Positions 33,730 through 41,733 of a DNA stretch of 64,000 bases are shown here, piece by piece. Under the pieces are notes generated by a model. It saw only the letters and a program-made list of their open reading frames with translations. It searched no databases and was not told the origin of the DNA. This stretch comes from Niveispirillum sp943370215 (GTDB taxonomy: Bacteria; Pseudomonadota; Alphaproteobacteria; Azospirillales; Azospirillaceae): positions 62,001 through 126,000 of the forward strand of contig CALRQC020000002.1 in NCBI GenBank assembly GCA_943370215.1. The letters are read 5' to 3'. Position 1 is the stretch's first letter, and each line of letters starts with the position of its first letter. The position numbers and the translations under genes were made by a program.

Positions 33730-34749
33730 ATGTCCTTTGTCCGCCGCCTGTCTGTCACTGCGACTGCCGCCTTCCTCTCGCTCGCTTCCGTCGGGGCCGC
33801 ACAGGCGGCTGATCCGGTGGTGGTGCGTGCGGGCTATATCCCGGTGCTGGGGGCTGCCCAGGCCTTCGTCATCGACAGCCAGGGCTGGGACAAGCAAAAT
33901 GGCTTCGACCTGCAGCTCAAGCAGTTCGATAGCGGGCCGAACATGATCCAGGCGCTGGCCTCGGGCACGCTGGACGTCTATGTCGCCGGGATCGCCCCGG
34001 TGATCGTGGCGCGCGGCAAGGGGATCGGCGTCAAGGTGGTGGCCGCCACAGCGGTGGAAGAACTGGTGGTTGCCGCCGGTCCCGAACTGGCCAAAACGCC
34101 GGGCAGTCCGGCAGAGTCCATTGCTGCCCTATCCAAAAAGCTGGGCCGCCCGCTGAAGCTGGCCACCCAGCCCGCCGGCTCCGTGCCCAATACCATGCTG
34201 CAATATTGGCTGTGGGAAGTGGCCAAGGTGGACAAGGCCAATGTGGAACTGGTGCCGCAGGGGATTGATGCCACCCAGCAGGCCTTGCTGGCCGGCGCCG
34301 TTGATGGCGCCATCCTTCGGGAGCCGGCCCTGACCATCATCACCGGGCGCAATCCCGATGTGAAGGTGCTGGCCTATGGCGGCGATATTCTGAAGAATCA
34401 GCCTGGCAATGTGGTTGCGGTAACGGATGAGTTTGCCGCCAAGCACCCGGAAATTGTCCAGAAGCTGGTGGAACTGACCGCCAGGGCCACCGAGGTGCTG
34501 AAGAGTGACCGCAAGGTCGCCATCGATGCGGTGGAAAGCGCCATCGGCAAGGGCCTGATCGACCGCGCCATTCTGGACAAGGCCCTGTCCTCCAAGGCGG
34601 TGCAGTTCTCCACCGACCCGAACGCCATCGTGGCGCAGACGGCCACGGTGCAGGATTATCAGGTGAAGCTGGGCACGGTGAAGGAAGCCCAGCCGGTGGC
34701 AGACATCTTCAATCTCAGCTACTACCAGAAGGCGGTTGCCGGTAAGTAA
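33730..34749 (+). CDS. ABC importer substrate-binding protein (sulfonate/taurine type)
   Basis: A periplasmic binding protein of the SsuA/TauA/nitrate family, 339 aa from ATG 33730 (AAGGGG upstream). The signal peptide (TATAAFLSLASVGAAQA, cut before ADPVVV) is followed by VRAGYIPVLGAAQAFV, GPNMIQALASGTLDVYVAGI and ATQQALLAGAVDGAILREPA, all typical of this fold. It is first in a three-gene importer. The exact ligand (aliphatic sulfonate, taurine or a similar anion) is undetermined; no desulfonating enzyme is nearby. Confidence 0.88.
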   Translation: MSFVRRLSVTATAAFLSLASVGAAQAADPVVVRAGYIPVLGAAQAFVIDSQGWDKQNGFDLQLKQFDSGPNMIQALASGTLDVYVAGIAPVIVARGKGIGVKVVAATAVEELVVAAGPELAKTPGSPAESIAALSKKLGRPLKLATQPAGSVPNTMLQYWLWEVAKVDKANVELVPQGIDATQQALLAGAVDGAILREPALTIITGRNPDVKVLAYGGDILKNQPGNVVAVTDEFAAKHPEIVQKLVELTARATEVLKSDRKVAIDAVESAIGKGLIDRAILDKALSSKAVQFSTDPNAIVAQTATVQDYQVKLGTVKEAQPVADIFNLSYYQKAVAGK

Positions 34750-34791
34750 CTGTCTTTGGAAGCTTGGTTTCCATTCCAATTGTTTTCGTTG

Positions 34792-34824
34792 GGCCGGGTA
34801 GCCGTGGATCACGGGTGCCCGGCC
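34792..34824 (+). repeat. Intercistronic hairpin after the binding-protein gene
   Basis: Outer stem GGCCGGG (34792-34798) with CCCGGCC (34818-34824), inner stem CCGTG with CACGG. In ABC operons such hairpins often protect the binding-protein mRNA or reduce read-through, raising its level over the membrane subunits. Confidence 0.6.
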
Positions 34825-34840
34825 ATTATGGTTTGATGAG

Positions 34841-35602
34841 ATGAAACAAGCAAACAAGGCCGAGCGCCTGCTGCTGGCGATCACCGGTGTGGTGCTGTTC
34901 CTGGGCTTTTGGGAAGCGCTGCCCCGGTTCGGGCTGGTGAAACCCATGTTGTTGCCGCCGCCCAGCGAGATTCCTGCTACCTTCTGGCGGGAGGTGCAGT
35001 CGGGTGCCTGGCTTTTCGCGGTACAGGAAAGCCTGAAGCATTATGTCACCGGTCTGGTGCTGGGTTCCTTTCTGGGGGTGGCGCTGGGCGTGCTGACTGG
35101 CATGTCACGCACGCTGGAGGATATGACCAACTGGGTGGTGCGGCTGCTGCGCCCGATACCCGGTCTGGCCTGGGTGCCGTTTGCCATCATCTGGTTCGGG
35201 GTCAGCCCGGCAGCGGCCAATTTCATCATCATCATCGGTGTGTTCTGGATCAATTACTTCGCCGCCCTGGGCGCGGTGCAGGCGGTGGATCGCGATCTGA
35301 TCGAACTGGCCAACGCCTTTGGCCACCGCTCCCCCATCGCCCGCCTGTTCAAGGTGGTGCTGCCGGCCTCCATCCAGCCCATCATGTCGGGCCTGCGTAC
35401 CGGCCTGGGACAGGCCTGGATGGCGGTGGTGGCGGCAGAACTGTTCGGCGTGGCGGGGCTGGGCCAGCGGATGATGCAGGCATCCTCCCTGCTGGCGACC
35501 GATGTGGTGGTGGTCTACATGATCACCATGGCGGTGCTCTATGGCATCGTCGATACCAGTTTCGTTCTTGTGCGTGACCGTCTGCTGGCGTGGAAAGCAT
35601 GA
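34841..35602 (+). CDS. ABC importer permease (SsuC/TauC type)
   Basis: Inner-membrane permease of 253 aa with about six helices. The EAA loop that docks the ATPase is visible (ELANAFGHRSPIARLFKVVL), and PIPGLAWVPFAIIWFG and LRTGLGQAWMAVVAAELFG are characteristic of the sulfonate/taurine/nitrate permease family. It is 91 bp after the binding protein and overlaps the ATPase by four bases (ATGA). Confidence 0.92.
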   Translation: MKQANKAERLLLAITGVVLFLGFWEALPRFGLVKPMLLPPPSEIPATFWREVQSGAWLFAVQESLKHYVTGLVLGSFLGVALGVLTGMSRTLEDMTNWVVRLLRPIPGLAWVPFAIIWFGVSPAAANFIIIIGVFWINYFAALGAVQAVDRDLIELANAFGHRSPIARLFKVVLPASIQPIMSGLRTGLGQAWMAVVAAELFGVAGLGQRMMQASSLLATDVVVVYMITMAVLYGIVDTSFVLVRDRLLAWKA

Positions 35603-36357
35603 TCACCATTTCCGATCTGACCCTGTCCTTCGACAGTGACCGCGGCCGCACCATCGTGCTGAAGGATTTCCATCTGGATATTGCCGATGGGGAATTCATC
35701 GCCATTGTCGGCGCTTCGGGTGTTGGCAAATCCACCCTGTTGCGGGTGGTGGCGGGCCTGGTGCGGCCGACATCCGGCACGGTGAAGCGGGACAGTCCCG
35801 AACGGCCGGGCCGCCGACCCTATGCCATGGTGTTTCAAGATGCCCGCCTGCTGCCCTGGCGGCGGGTGGTGAAGAATGTCGAATTTGGCCTGGAGGGGCT
35901 GGGCCTGACGGCTGAGGAGAAACGCCGCCGCGCCACGGAGGCGTTGGCCCTGGTCGGGCTGGCCGACAAGGCTGACCGCTGGCCGCACCAGCTTTCCGGT
36001 GGCCAGCGCCAGCGCGTTGCCATCGCCCGCGCCCTGGCCGTTGATCCCGATCTGCTGATGATGGATGAACCGTTCGGCGCGCTGGACGCCATCACGCGAC
36101 AATCGTTGCAGGATGAGCTGGTCGATCTCTGGCAGCGCACAGGCAAAACCATCCTGTTCGTCACCCATGATATAGAAGAGGCGGTTTATCTGGCTGACCG
36201 GGTGGTACTGCTGGCGGGCAGCCCGGCCGGCGTGCGATCGGCCGACCGGATCAGTGCCGCCCGACCCCGCCAGCGCGATGATGAAACCGCTCGCCATACG
36301 GCGGCCGAAATCCGCACCCGCCTTTATGATTATGTGGAGCAGGGCGAGGGGATCTGA
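35599..36357 (+). CDS. ABC importer ATPase (SsuB/TauB type)
   Basis: ATP-hydrolysing subunit, about 252 aa. Walker A GASGVGKST, Q-loop VFQDARLLPWRRV, signature LSGGQRQRVAIARAL, Walker B LLMMDEPFGALD and the H-loop FVTHDIEEAVYLADRV are all intact. LLPW after the Q-loop is typical of the sulfonate/nitrate ATPases. Start at ATG 35599 within the ATGA overlap; GTG 35590 would add three residues. Confidence 0.95.
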   Translation: MITISDLTLSFDSDRGRTIVLKDFHLDIADGEFIAIVGASGVGKSTLLRVVAGLVRPTSGTVKRDSPERPGRRPYAMVFQDARLLPWRRVVKNVEFGLEGLGLTAEEKRRRATEALALVGLADKADRWPHQLSGGQRQRVAIARALAVDPDLLMMDEPFGALDAITRQSLQDELVDLWQRTGKTILFVTHDIEEAVYLADRVVLLAGSPAGVRSADRISAARPRQRDDETARHTAAEIRTRLYDYVEQGEGI

Positions 36358-36366
36358 CGGGGTTGG

Positions 36367-39300
36367 TCATACCCGCCGGGACGGGCCCTGCCGGCCCGTC
36401 TGCACCTTTGCCCAGCGATGGGCGCCGGTCTGGAAGCCGATGGTGCCGGCAAAGCCCACGGTTTCCAGGCTGTCGCGAAACAGCTCACCAATGCCTTGGC
36501 GCAGTTCGGCCGGTAGCAGATCCAGGGTACGGATCATCAGATCGAAGCGGCCGGGCCGGACCAGCCCGTCCAGTTGCATCGGCCCCAGGCGGGAAAAGCT
36601 GAGATCCAGCAGGAAACGCTGGGCCTTGCCCTTGTCATCCCCACCATCACCCGTCTTTTCATCGCCATCCAGGGCATTGCGCACGGCAAGCTGCATCCGG
36701 CTGATCTGTTCGGGTGGGCCGAAGGGGATGGCCATGCTGCGCCACCCCTCTGCCGTCGGCTCCGCCGCCTGACGTGCTGCGGCCTGGAAATCCTCCCGCA
36801 ACTGGGCCAGCAGCCGGCCGCCGCCCCGCCTTTCCAGGCTGTCCACCGCGTCGCCCCCCAACCAGCCGGCCGCATCGCCACCACGCAATGCCGCCAGAAA
36901 GAAGGTCAGGTTGGTGGTCAGCCGCTTGTTCGGCTGTGGCAGGACGGTTTGTGCCAGATGGCGGGCCAGTACCGGGTCGGCCGCCGCCAGCATGGCCATC
37001 ACCTCTTTCATGGCCGGCCAATCCTGGCCCTGGCGCGGGTCCAGCGGCGGCAGCATGGTCGGCCCCGCTTCCGCCGCTGGCATGTCCAGCACGATGGTCA
37101 AGGCGGTGCCGGGGGGCAGGTCCGTCTGCCCTTTCAGCACCAGCATTCCCTGCGGGGTGGACAGTACCGGCTGGCCCTGGCTGGTGCTGCCCACCAGGGT
37201 GGCAGGCATCGCATTGGGCGGCAGCCGATTCGCGGTCGGCTCTGCCACCGTCAGAATCCGCACGGACAGGTGCTGTCCATGACGCAGCGGGGCTGCGGGT
37301 GAGGAGGCCGCCAGCATTGTCGGGGTGTCCGGTTGTCCCATGGCTGGCGGTGGGGGTGTCCCCCACAGGTGGGCTTCCATCACCGGTGCAGTGTCACCGT
37401 TCGGCAGTGCCTGTGTTGGCTGTTGCGGCATGGTGGGTGCCGGCGCCGGCCCTGTCGTTGGATTTTGCAGCGACGGGCGTGGGGCCGGGCCAATGGGTGG
37501 CGTGGTTGGTGGTGCGGGCGGCTGCGTTCCCCGCAGGCGGGTTTCCATCACCGGTGCGGCATCAGCGTTCGGCAGCGCCTGGGTTGGCTGCTGCGGTATG
37601 GTGGGTGCCGGCCCCGCCGGCGGATTTTGCAGCGACGGGCGTGGGGCCGGGCCGACGGACGGCGCGGTTGGTGGTGCTGGCGGTTGCGTTCCCCGCAGGC
37701 GGGTTTCCATCACCGGTGCGGTGTCAGCATTCGGCAGTGTCTGGGCTGGTTGTTGCGGCATGGTGGGTGCCGGCCCCGCCGGTGGATTTGGCAGTGCCGG
37801 GCGTGGAGCCGGGCCGATGGGCGCCGCAGTTGGTGGTGCCGGCTGCTGCGCGCCCCTCAGGCGGGCTTCCATTACCGGCACGGTGCCAGCACTCGGCAGC
37901 GCCTGGGTGGGCTGTTGCGGCGTGGTGGGTGCCGGCGCTGCCGGTGGATTTTGCAGCGTCGGGCGTGGAGCCGGGCCGATGGGTGCCGCGGTTGGTGGTG
38001 CCGGCGGCTGCGTCCCTCTCAGGCGGTTTTCCATCACCGGTGAGGTGCCAGCACTCGGCGCCGCCTGGGTGGGTTGCTGCGGCGTGGTGGGGGCCGGTCC
38101 TGCTGTCGGATTTTGCAGCGTTGAGCGTGGAGCCGGGCCAACGGACGGCCCGGTAGGCGGTGCCGGCGGCTGCGCCCCCCGGAGGCGTGTTTCCATCACC
38201 GGCGTGGCATCAGCGTTCAGCGGCGTCTGGGCGGGCTGTTGCGGCGTGGTGGGGGCCGACCCCGCCGGTGGAGCCGTCAGCGTCGGGCGCGGCGTCGGAC
38301 CGATGGGCGGTGCGGTTGGGGGTGCTGGTGGCTGCCCCCCAGGCGGCCGCGTTTCTTCCATCACCGGCAGGGCCTGACCATTTGGCAAGTCTGTCGGGGG
38401 TGACGGTGGGATCAGGGGCGCTTGGCCGGCTGGTTGCGGCCGCACTATCGGGCCGGGTGCCGGGACGGTGGATGGCGCAAGCAAGGGGCGGGATAGGTGC
38501 CCCTCCCCCGTCTCCGGTTGTGCGTTTACAACATACTCTCCCATAGACGGTGCCGGGGGCACGGTCCCCGCTGTCGCCCCCGGTGCTGCATTTGCGGGGG
38601 TGGAAAAGGCGGGTGAAGCCGGGCGCGGTGACTCCCCCCGCTGCACAGGTGGCGGGGAGGAGGCGACATTGGCCGCTGGTACCGGGACCTGCGGTGGGGA
38701 AGTCTCCGCCGCACTTGTCCCAATGGCCGTACCGGGATTGGCCGGGCGGGTAACCGGGGGGGATGGCGGTGCCGCATCGAAATCGGCAAAGGTCAGCAAG
38801 CCGCTGGCCGGTGGTTGGGGCAAGGCCAGCCGGCCGGGCCGGGGTGGCGGCAAAGGGGCTGTCGGTGCCGGCTTGTCTTGGATGGCCGTCGCGGTGTCAC
38901 CCTTCGCTTCGCCTGCCGAAGGCTGGGGCGATGGCGCTTCCGGCGTTGGTACCGTTTGCCCCGACAGGGGCGGGCGTGTTGTGACCTCTGTCCCTACGGG
39001 CGTGATCGGGGGCAGGGGAAGCGGCGCTGGCCCCAACGCGGCCAATGGCTTGTCGGGACTGGGGGGCGGGGCCGCCGGCGTCCCCGGGGCAGGGGGGGTG
39101 ACGAGCAGAGCCGTCGGCGCCGCAGCCCCCGGCGGCAGGGCTGGTATCGGTACTTGTTTCGGCAATATTGCGGCCGGAGGGGTGGGGATGGCGGTTTGCC
39201 CGGGCAAGGGCTGTGGGGTCTGTGGCGCTGCGGGCAACGGTGTTGTTGGCAACGCTGTTGGCGGTGCTGGGGCCGGTTGCGGTGGGCTGCCGCCCCCCTT

Positions 39301-39831
39301 TGACAGGCCCAGCAGATTGGCCAGCGTCCCGGCATCCCGTTCCGGCGATGGCGCGGTCGTGCTGGTCGCACGCGGCGGTGGCGGCAACACAACCACCGCC
39401 GGCAGCACCGCCCCCTGGATGATCAGGGGCAAGGGGGCCTGCGGCGCGACGGCAGGTGCCTGAACCGGGGGGGGCGGTGCTGTGGCCACCACCGGCGGCG
39501 GCGCTGCGCTGGCGGTTGGCGGTGGGGCCAGGGCGGTGGCGCGCGGCGCGGTGCCCGGCACGCTCACCGGAATTTGCAAGGTGACCGGCCGGTCGGTGGG
39601 TAAGCGGACCGGGGTTTCCAGCCGCACATCGCCGGCGGCGGTACGTAGGGTGGCTTCCCCGTCCTGCTGATCCACCACCATGCCGGACAGCACGACGGCG
39701 CGGTCAAACCGCGCCAGCCGTTCCGGCACACGGGCCAGGGTAACCTCCGCCAGGGGCGCCAGATTGGGGCCGGTGCCGCTGGCAATATTCCCGGCAGCAC
39801 CACCCAGGGAGGGCAGGGATGGCCCCGTCAT
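36367..39831 (-). CDS. FliK-like flagellar protein with Pro-rich repeats
   Basis: A 1154-aa protein, last of the flagellar block. Residues 1-100 form a small folded domain (LARVPERLARFDRAVVLSGM; VRLETPVRLPTDRPVTLQIP), followed by about 750 residues of Pro/Ala-rich low-complexity sequence. This ends in six tandem copies of a 54-aa repeat (VMETRLRGTQPPAPPTAPS...). The C-terminal 270 residues are folded: a beta domain (LVGSTSQGQPVLSTPQGML) and a helical-beta part (DLSFSRLGPMQLDGLVRPGR). The architecture (disordered ruler plus C-terminal domain with a xLGxxxLxxxxxxGxxxL-like strand pair) and location suggest hook-length control, but this is inferred. Confidence 0.68.
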   Translation of the reverse strand: MTGPSLPSLGGAAGNIASGTGPNLAPLAEVTLARVPERLARFDRAVVLSGMVVDQQDGEATLRTAAGDVRLETPVRLPTDRPVTLQIPVSVPGTAPRATALAPPPTASAAPPPVVATAPPPPVQAPAVAPQAPLPLIIQGAVLPAVVVLPPPPRATSTTAPSPERDAGTLANLLGLSKGGGSPPQPAPAPPTALPTTPLPAAPQTPQPLPGQTAIPTPPAAILPKQVPIPALPPGAAAPTALLVTPPAPGTPAAPPPSPDKPLAALGPAPLPLPPITPVGTEVTTRPPLSGQTVPTPEAPSPQPSAGEAKGDTATAIQDKPAPTAPLPPPRPGRLALPQPPASGLLTFADFDAAPPSPPVTRPANPGTAIGTSAAETSPPQVPVPAANVASSPPPVQRGESPRPASPAFSTPANAAPGATAGTVPPAPSMGEYVVNAQPETGEGHLSRPLLAPSTVPAPGPIVRPQPAGQAPLIPPSPPTDLPNGQALPVMEETRPPGGQPPAPPTAPPIGPTPRPTLTAPPAGSAPTTPQQPAQTPLNADATPVMETRLRGAQPPAPPTGPSVGPAPRSTLQNPTAGPAPTTPQQPTQAAPSAGTSPVMENRLRGTQPPAPPTAAPIGPAPRPTLQNPPAAPAPTTPQQPTQALPSAGTVPVMEARLRGAQQPAPPTAAPIGPAPRPALPNPPAGPAPTMPQQPAQTLPNADTAPVMETRLRGTQPPAPPTAPSVGPAPRPSLQNPPAGPAPTIPQQPTQALPNADAAPVMETRLRGTQPPAPPTTPPIGPAPRPSLQNPTTGPAPAPTMPQQPTQALPNGDTAPVMEAHLWGTPPPPAMGQPDTPTMLAASSPAAPLRHGQHLSVRILTVAEPTANRLPPNAMPATLVGSTSQGQPVLSTPQGMLVLKGQTDLPPGTALTIVLDMPAAEAGPTMLPPLDPRQGQDWPAMKEVMAMLAAADPVLARHLAQTVLPQPNKRLTTNLTFFLAALRGGDAAGWLGGDAVDSLERRGGGRLLAQLREDFQAAARQAAEPTAEGWRSMAIPFGPPEQISRMQLAVRNALDGDEKTGDGGDDKGKAQRFLLDLSFSRLGPMQLDGLVRPGRFDLMIRTLDLLPAELRQGIGELFRDSLETVGFAGTIGFQTGAHRWAKVQTGRQGPSRRV
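37384..38364 (-). repeat. Six tandem 54-codon repeats
   Basis: Six in-frame units of 55, 54, 54, 54, 54 and 56 codons (165, four of 162, and 168 bp), each starting with VME and containing PAPPT, GPAPR and PQQP. A truncated seventh copy starts at 37383. The copies are similar at DNA level too, so the array can expand or contract by recombination without loss of frame. Confidence 0.95.
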
Positions 39832-39852
39832 GGCGCGGCCCCCTTTGGTGGG

Positions 39853-40644
39853 TCAGCCGATGGTCAGGCGCTGGGCCAGCGCCATGATATCCTGTGCGGC
39901 ATCGGCGGTGGGGGAACGCACCAGCAATGGCGTCTGCGTCTTGATGCTTTCCCGCACCTTCATGTCGCGGCGGATCACCCCAGCCAGTTGTGGGCTTTTG
40001 CCCAGGAACTTGCGGCAGGCAGCCAGCAGCGTCTCGTAGGTCTTGTTCCCTTCATTGCGGGTCTGCGCCATGTTCACCACGACGCGCAGATCGGCCAATG
40101 GGTTGGCCTGATAGGAGAGCTTCAGGAAGGCATAGGCATCGGTAATGCTGGTTGGCTCGTCCGTGGTCACCACCAGGGAAACCCCGGCCGGGCCGGAGAA
40201 GGTGCGGACATTGCGGTCCACCCCGGCGCCCAGATCAATCACCACATTGTCATAGCTGCGCGCCATATCGGTGAGATCATTGCGCAACTGGGACAATTTT
40301 GCCGGGGGAAGATTTGCCAGGCTGCCGGAACCGGAGCGGCCAGCGATAATATCGAACCCACCCTCCGGATAACGGGTGGTGGAGCCGGCCAGCGTCACCA
40401 CCCCGTCGATCACCTGTCCCAGATCGCGTTTGGGCATCAGCCCCAACTGAATATCTACGTTGGCCAGCCCCAGATCACCATCAAACAGCAGGGTCTTGCG
40501 GCCCAGCTTGGTCAGGGCGTGCGACAGGGTAATGGAGAAAAAGGTCTTGCCGACCCCGCCCTTGCCGCTGGCAACGGCAAAAATGTTCCGCTGCCGCAAG
40601 GGCGTGACATTGGCGGGAACGGCCATGCTGTTGAAGTCGCTCAT
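39853..40644 (-). CDS. flhG: MinD-like ATPase FlhG (FleN)
   Basis: Controls flagellar number and placement together with FlhF. The 263 aa show the deviant Walker A SGKGGVGKT (26-34), DGDLGLANVDIQLGL (FlhG/MinD switch), VIDLGAGVD and TTDEPTSITDAYAFLK. The N-terminal stretch before the P-loop is short; the DQAxxLR activator motif of other FlhG proteins is not obvious. It overlaps flhF by four bases (ATGA). Confidence 0.93.
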   Translation of the reverse strand: MSDFNSMAVPANVTPLRQRNIFAVASGKGGVGKTFFSITLSHALTKLGRKTLLFDGDLGLANVDIQLGLMPKRDLGQVIDGVVTLAGSTTRYPEGGFDIIAGRSGSGSLANLPPAKLSQLRNDLTDMARSYDNVVIDLGAGVDRNVRTFSGPAGVSLVVTTDEPTSITDAYAFLKLSYQANPLADLRVVVNMAQTRNEGNKTYETLLAACRKFLGKSPQLAGVIRRDMKVRESIKTQTPLLVRSPTADAAQDIMALAQRLTIG

Positions 40645-41651
40645 GCGTGCGTCCCCGTTTGTTTGGTGCGCCGTTCGTCGGCCTGAAGTTCCGGCATCAT
40701 CATCTTGGCCAAAATGGTGGGCGTCAGGGGGATCAACCCATCGGCCACTTTCGTTGTCGCGCTGACATCTGCAAAAGCCAGGCCAGCGCCATGGGCGGCG
40801 GCCAGCAGGCTGCCATAGCGCCGCGCCATGTCCAATCTTGTGGATAAAAGTCGCTTGGCACCGATCTGGCGGAAGGCGAGTGCCATGTCCACAGCTTCCA
40901 CCGGGTCCAGCCCGGCCGGCATCACCAGCACAGGCTCCATGTCGGCGGCGACCAGGAAGTCGCGCAAGTCCTTCATATCACTGGCATTATAGGGGTTTCG
41001 CCCAGCGCTGTCGACCAGCACCTGCTCCATTCCCCGTGACACGTCCAGCGCATCGGCGAGTGCCGTCGGATCTTCCACCGTCATCAGGCGGAGTTTCAGC
41101 ACCCGGGTGAAGGCCTGAAGCTGTTCAATGCCCCCGGCACGGATCGTATCGGTCGAAATCACCCCGACGGGACGTTTCTGCAGGGCGCAGCGGGCGCAAA
41201 GCTTCGCCACGGTCAGGGTTTTGCCGCCACCGGGCGGCCCCACCAGCATGATCGGCCGTGTCGCCCGCCCCTCGGGTAGCGGCTGGAAATGGAAGACACT
41301 ATCCAGGGCGGCCGCCAGGGCCGACAGGGGATCGCGGGCATCCATGTCCGACAGCGTATCCATCATCCGCTGGTTCAGTTCCGCCGGCACCCCATGTCGC
41401 AGCAGCGCCTCTGAGACGATATCGATGGGATCGGGTGCCATCGGTTCGGCGAACCGCAATGGGCTTTGCGGGGCGGCGATGGCGGGGTGCGGGGCCAAAA
41501 TGCCCTCATCCTCCTCAATCGCCGCGGTGACACGGACGCCGACCCCTTCTTCTTCCCGCGTGGCCACGATGATGGCGTCATCGCCCAGCACCTCGCGGAC
41601 CAGACGCATCGCGTCCTGCATTGTCGGTGCGTGGAACGATTTCAGCCGCAT
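40641..41651 (-). CDS. flhF: Flagellar SRP-like GTPase FlhF
   Basis: An SRP-family GTPase that localises early flagellar assembly. Residues 1-60 are the variable basic N-terminus (MRLKSFHAPTMQDAMRLVRE), an N-domain follows, and the G domain has GPPGGGKT at 138-145, ISTDTIRAGGIEQLQAF, LVDSAGRNPYN and a TRLD motif (STRLDMARRYG). Length 336 aa. It lies between flhA and flhG and overlaps flhG. Confidence 0.95.
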   Translation of the reverse strand: MRLKSFHAPTMQDAMRLVREVLGDDAIIVATREEEGVGVRVTAAIEEDEGILAPHPAIAAPQSPLRFAEPMAPDPIDIVSEALLRHGVPAELNQRMMDTLSDMDARDPLSALAAALDSVFHFQPLPEGRATRPIMLVGPPGGGKTLTVAKLCARCALQKRPVGVISTDTIRAGGIEQLQAFTRVLKLRLMTVEDPTALADALDVSRGMEQVLVDSAGRNPYNASDMKDLRDFLVAADMEPVLVMPAGLDPVEAVDMALAFRQIGAKRLLSTRLDMARRYGSLLAAAHGAGLAFADVSATTKVADGLIPLTPTILAKMMMPELQADERRTKQTGTHA

Positions 41652-41733
41652 ACTGCCTCTGCTTTCCGGGTCGCCCGGTCACAGCCACAAGGCCCTGTCC
41701 GATCACCCAATCCTATCATTATACGCGGCCCCA

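Noticed and set aside
37384..38364. CRISPR array
   Set aside because: The repeats are 162 bp long, in frame within a long ORF, and have no unique spacers.
37325..38377. 350-codon Gly-rich plus-strand ORF that looks like a PE-PGRS-type repeat protein
   Set aside because: It is the antisense reading of the 54-codon repeats of the FliK-like gene. Its periodicity comes from that array.
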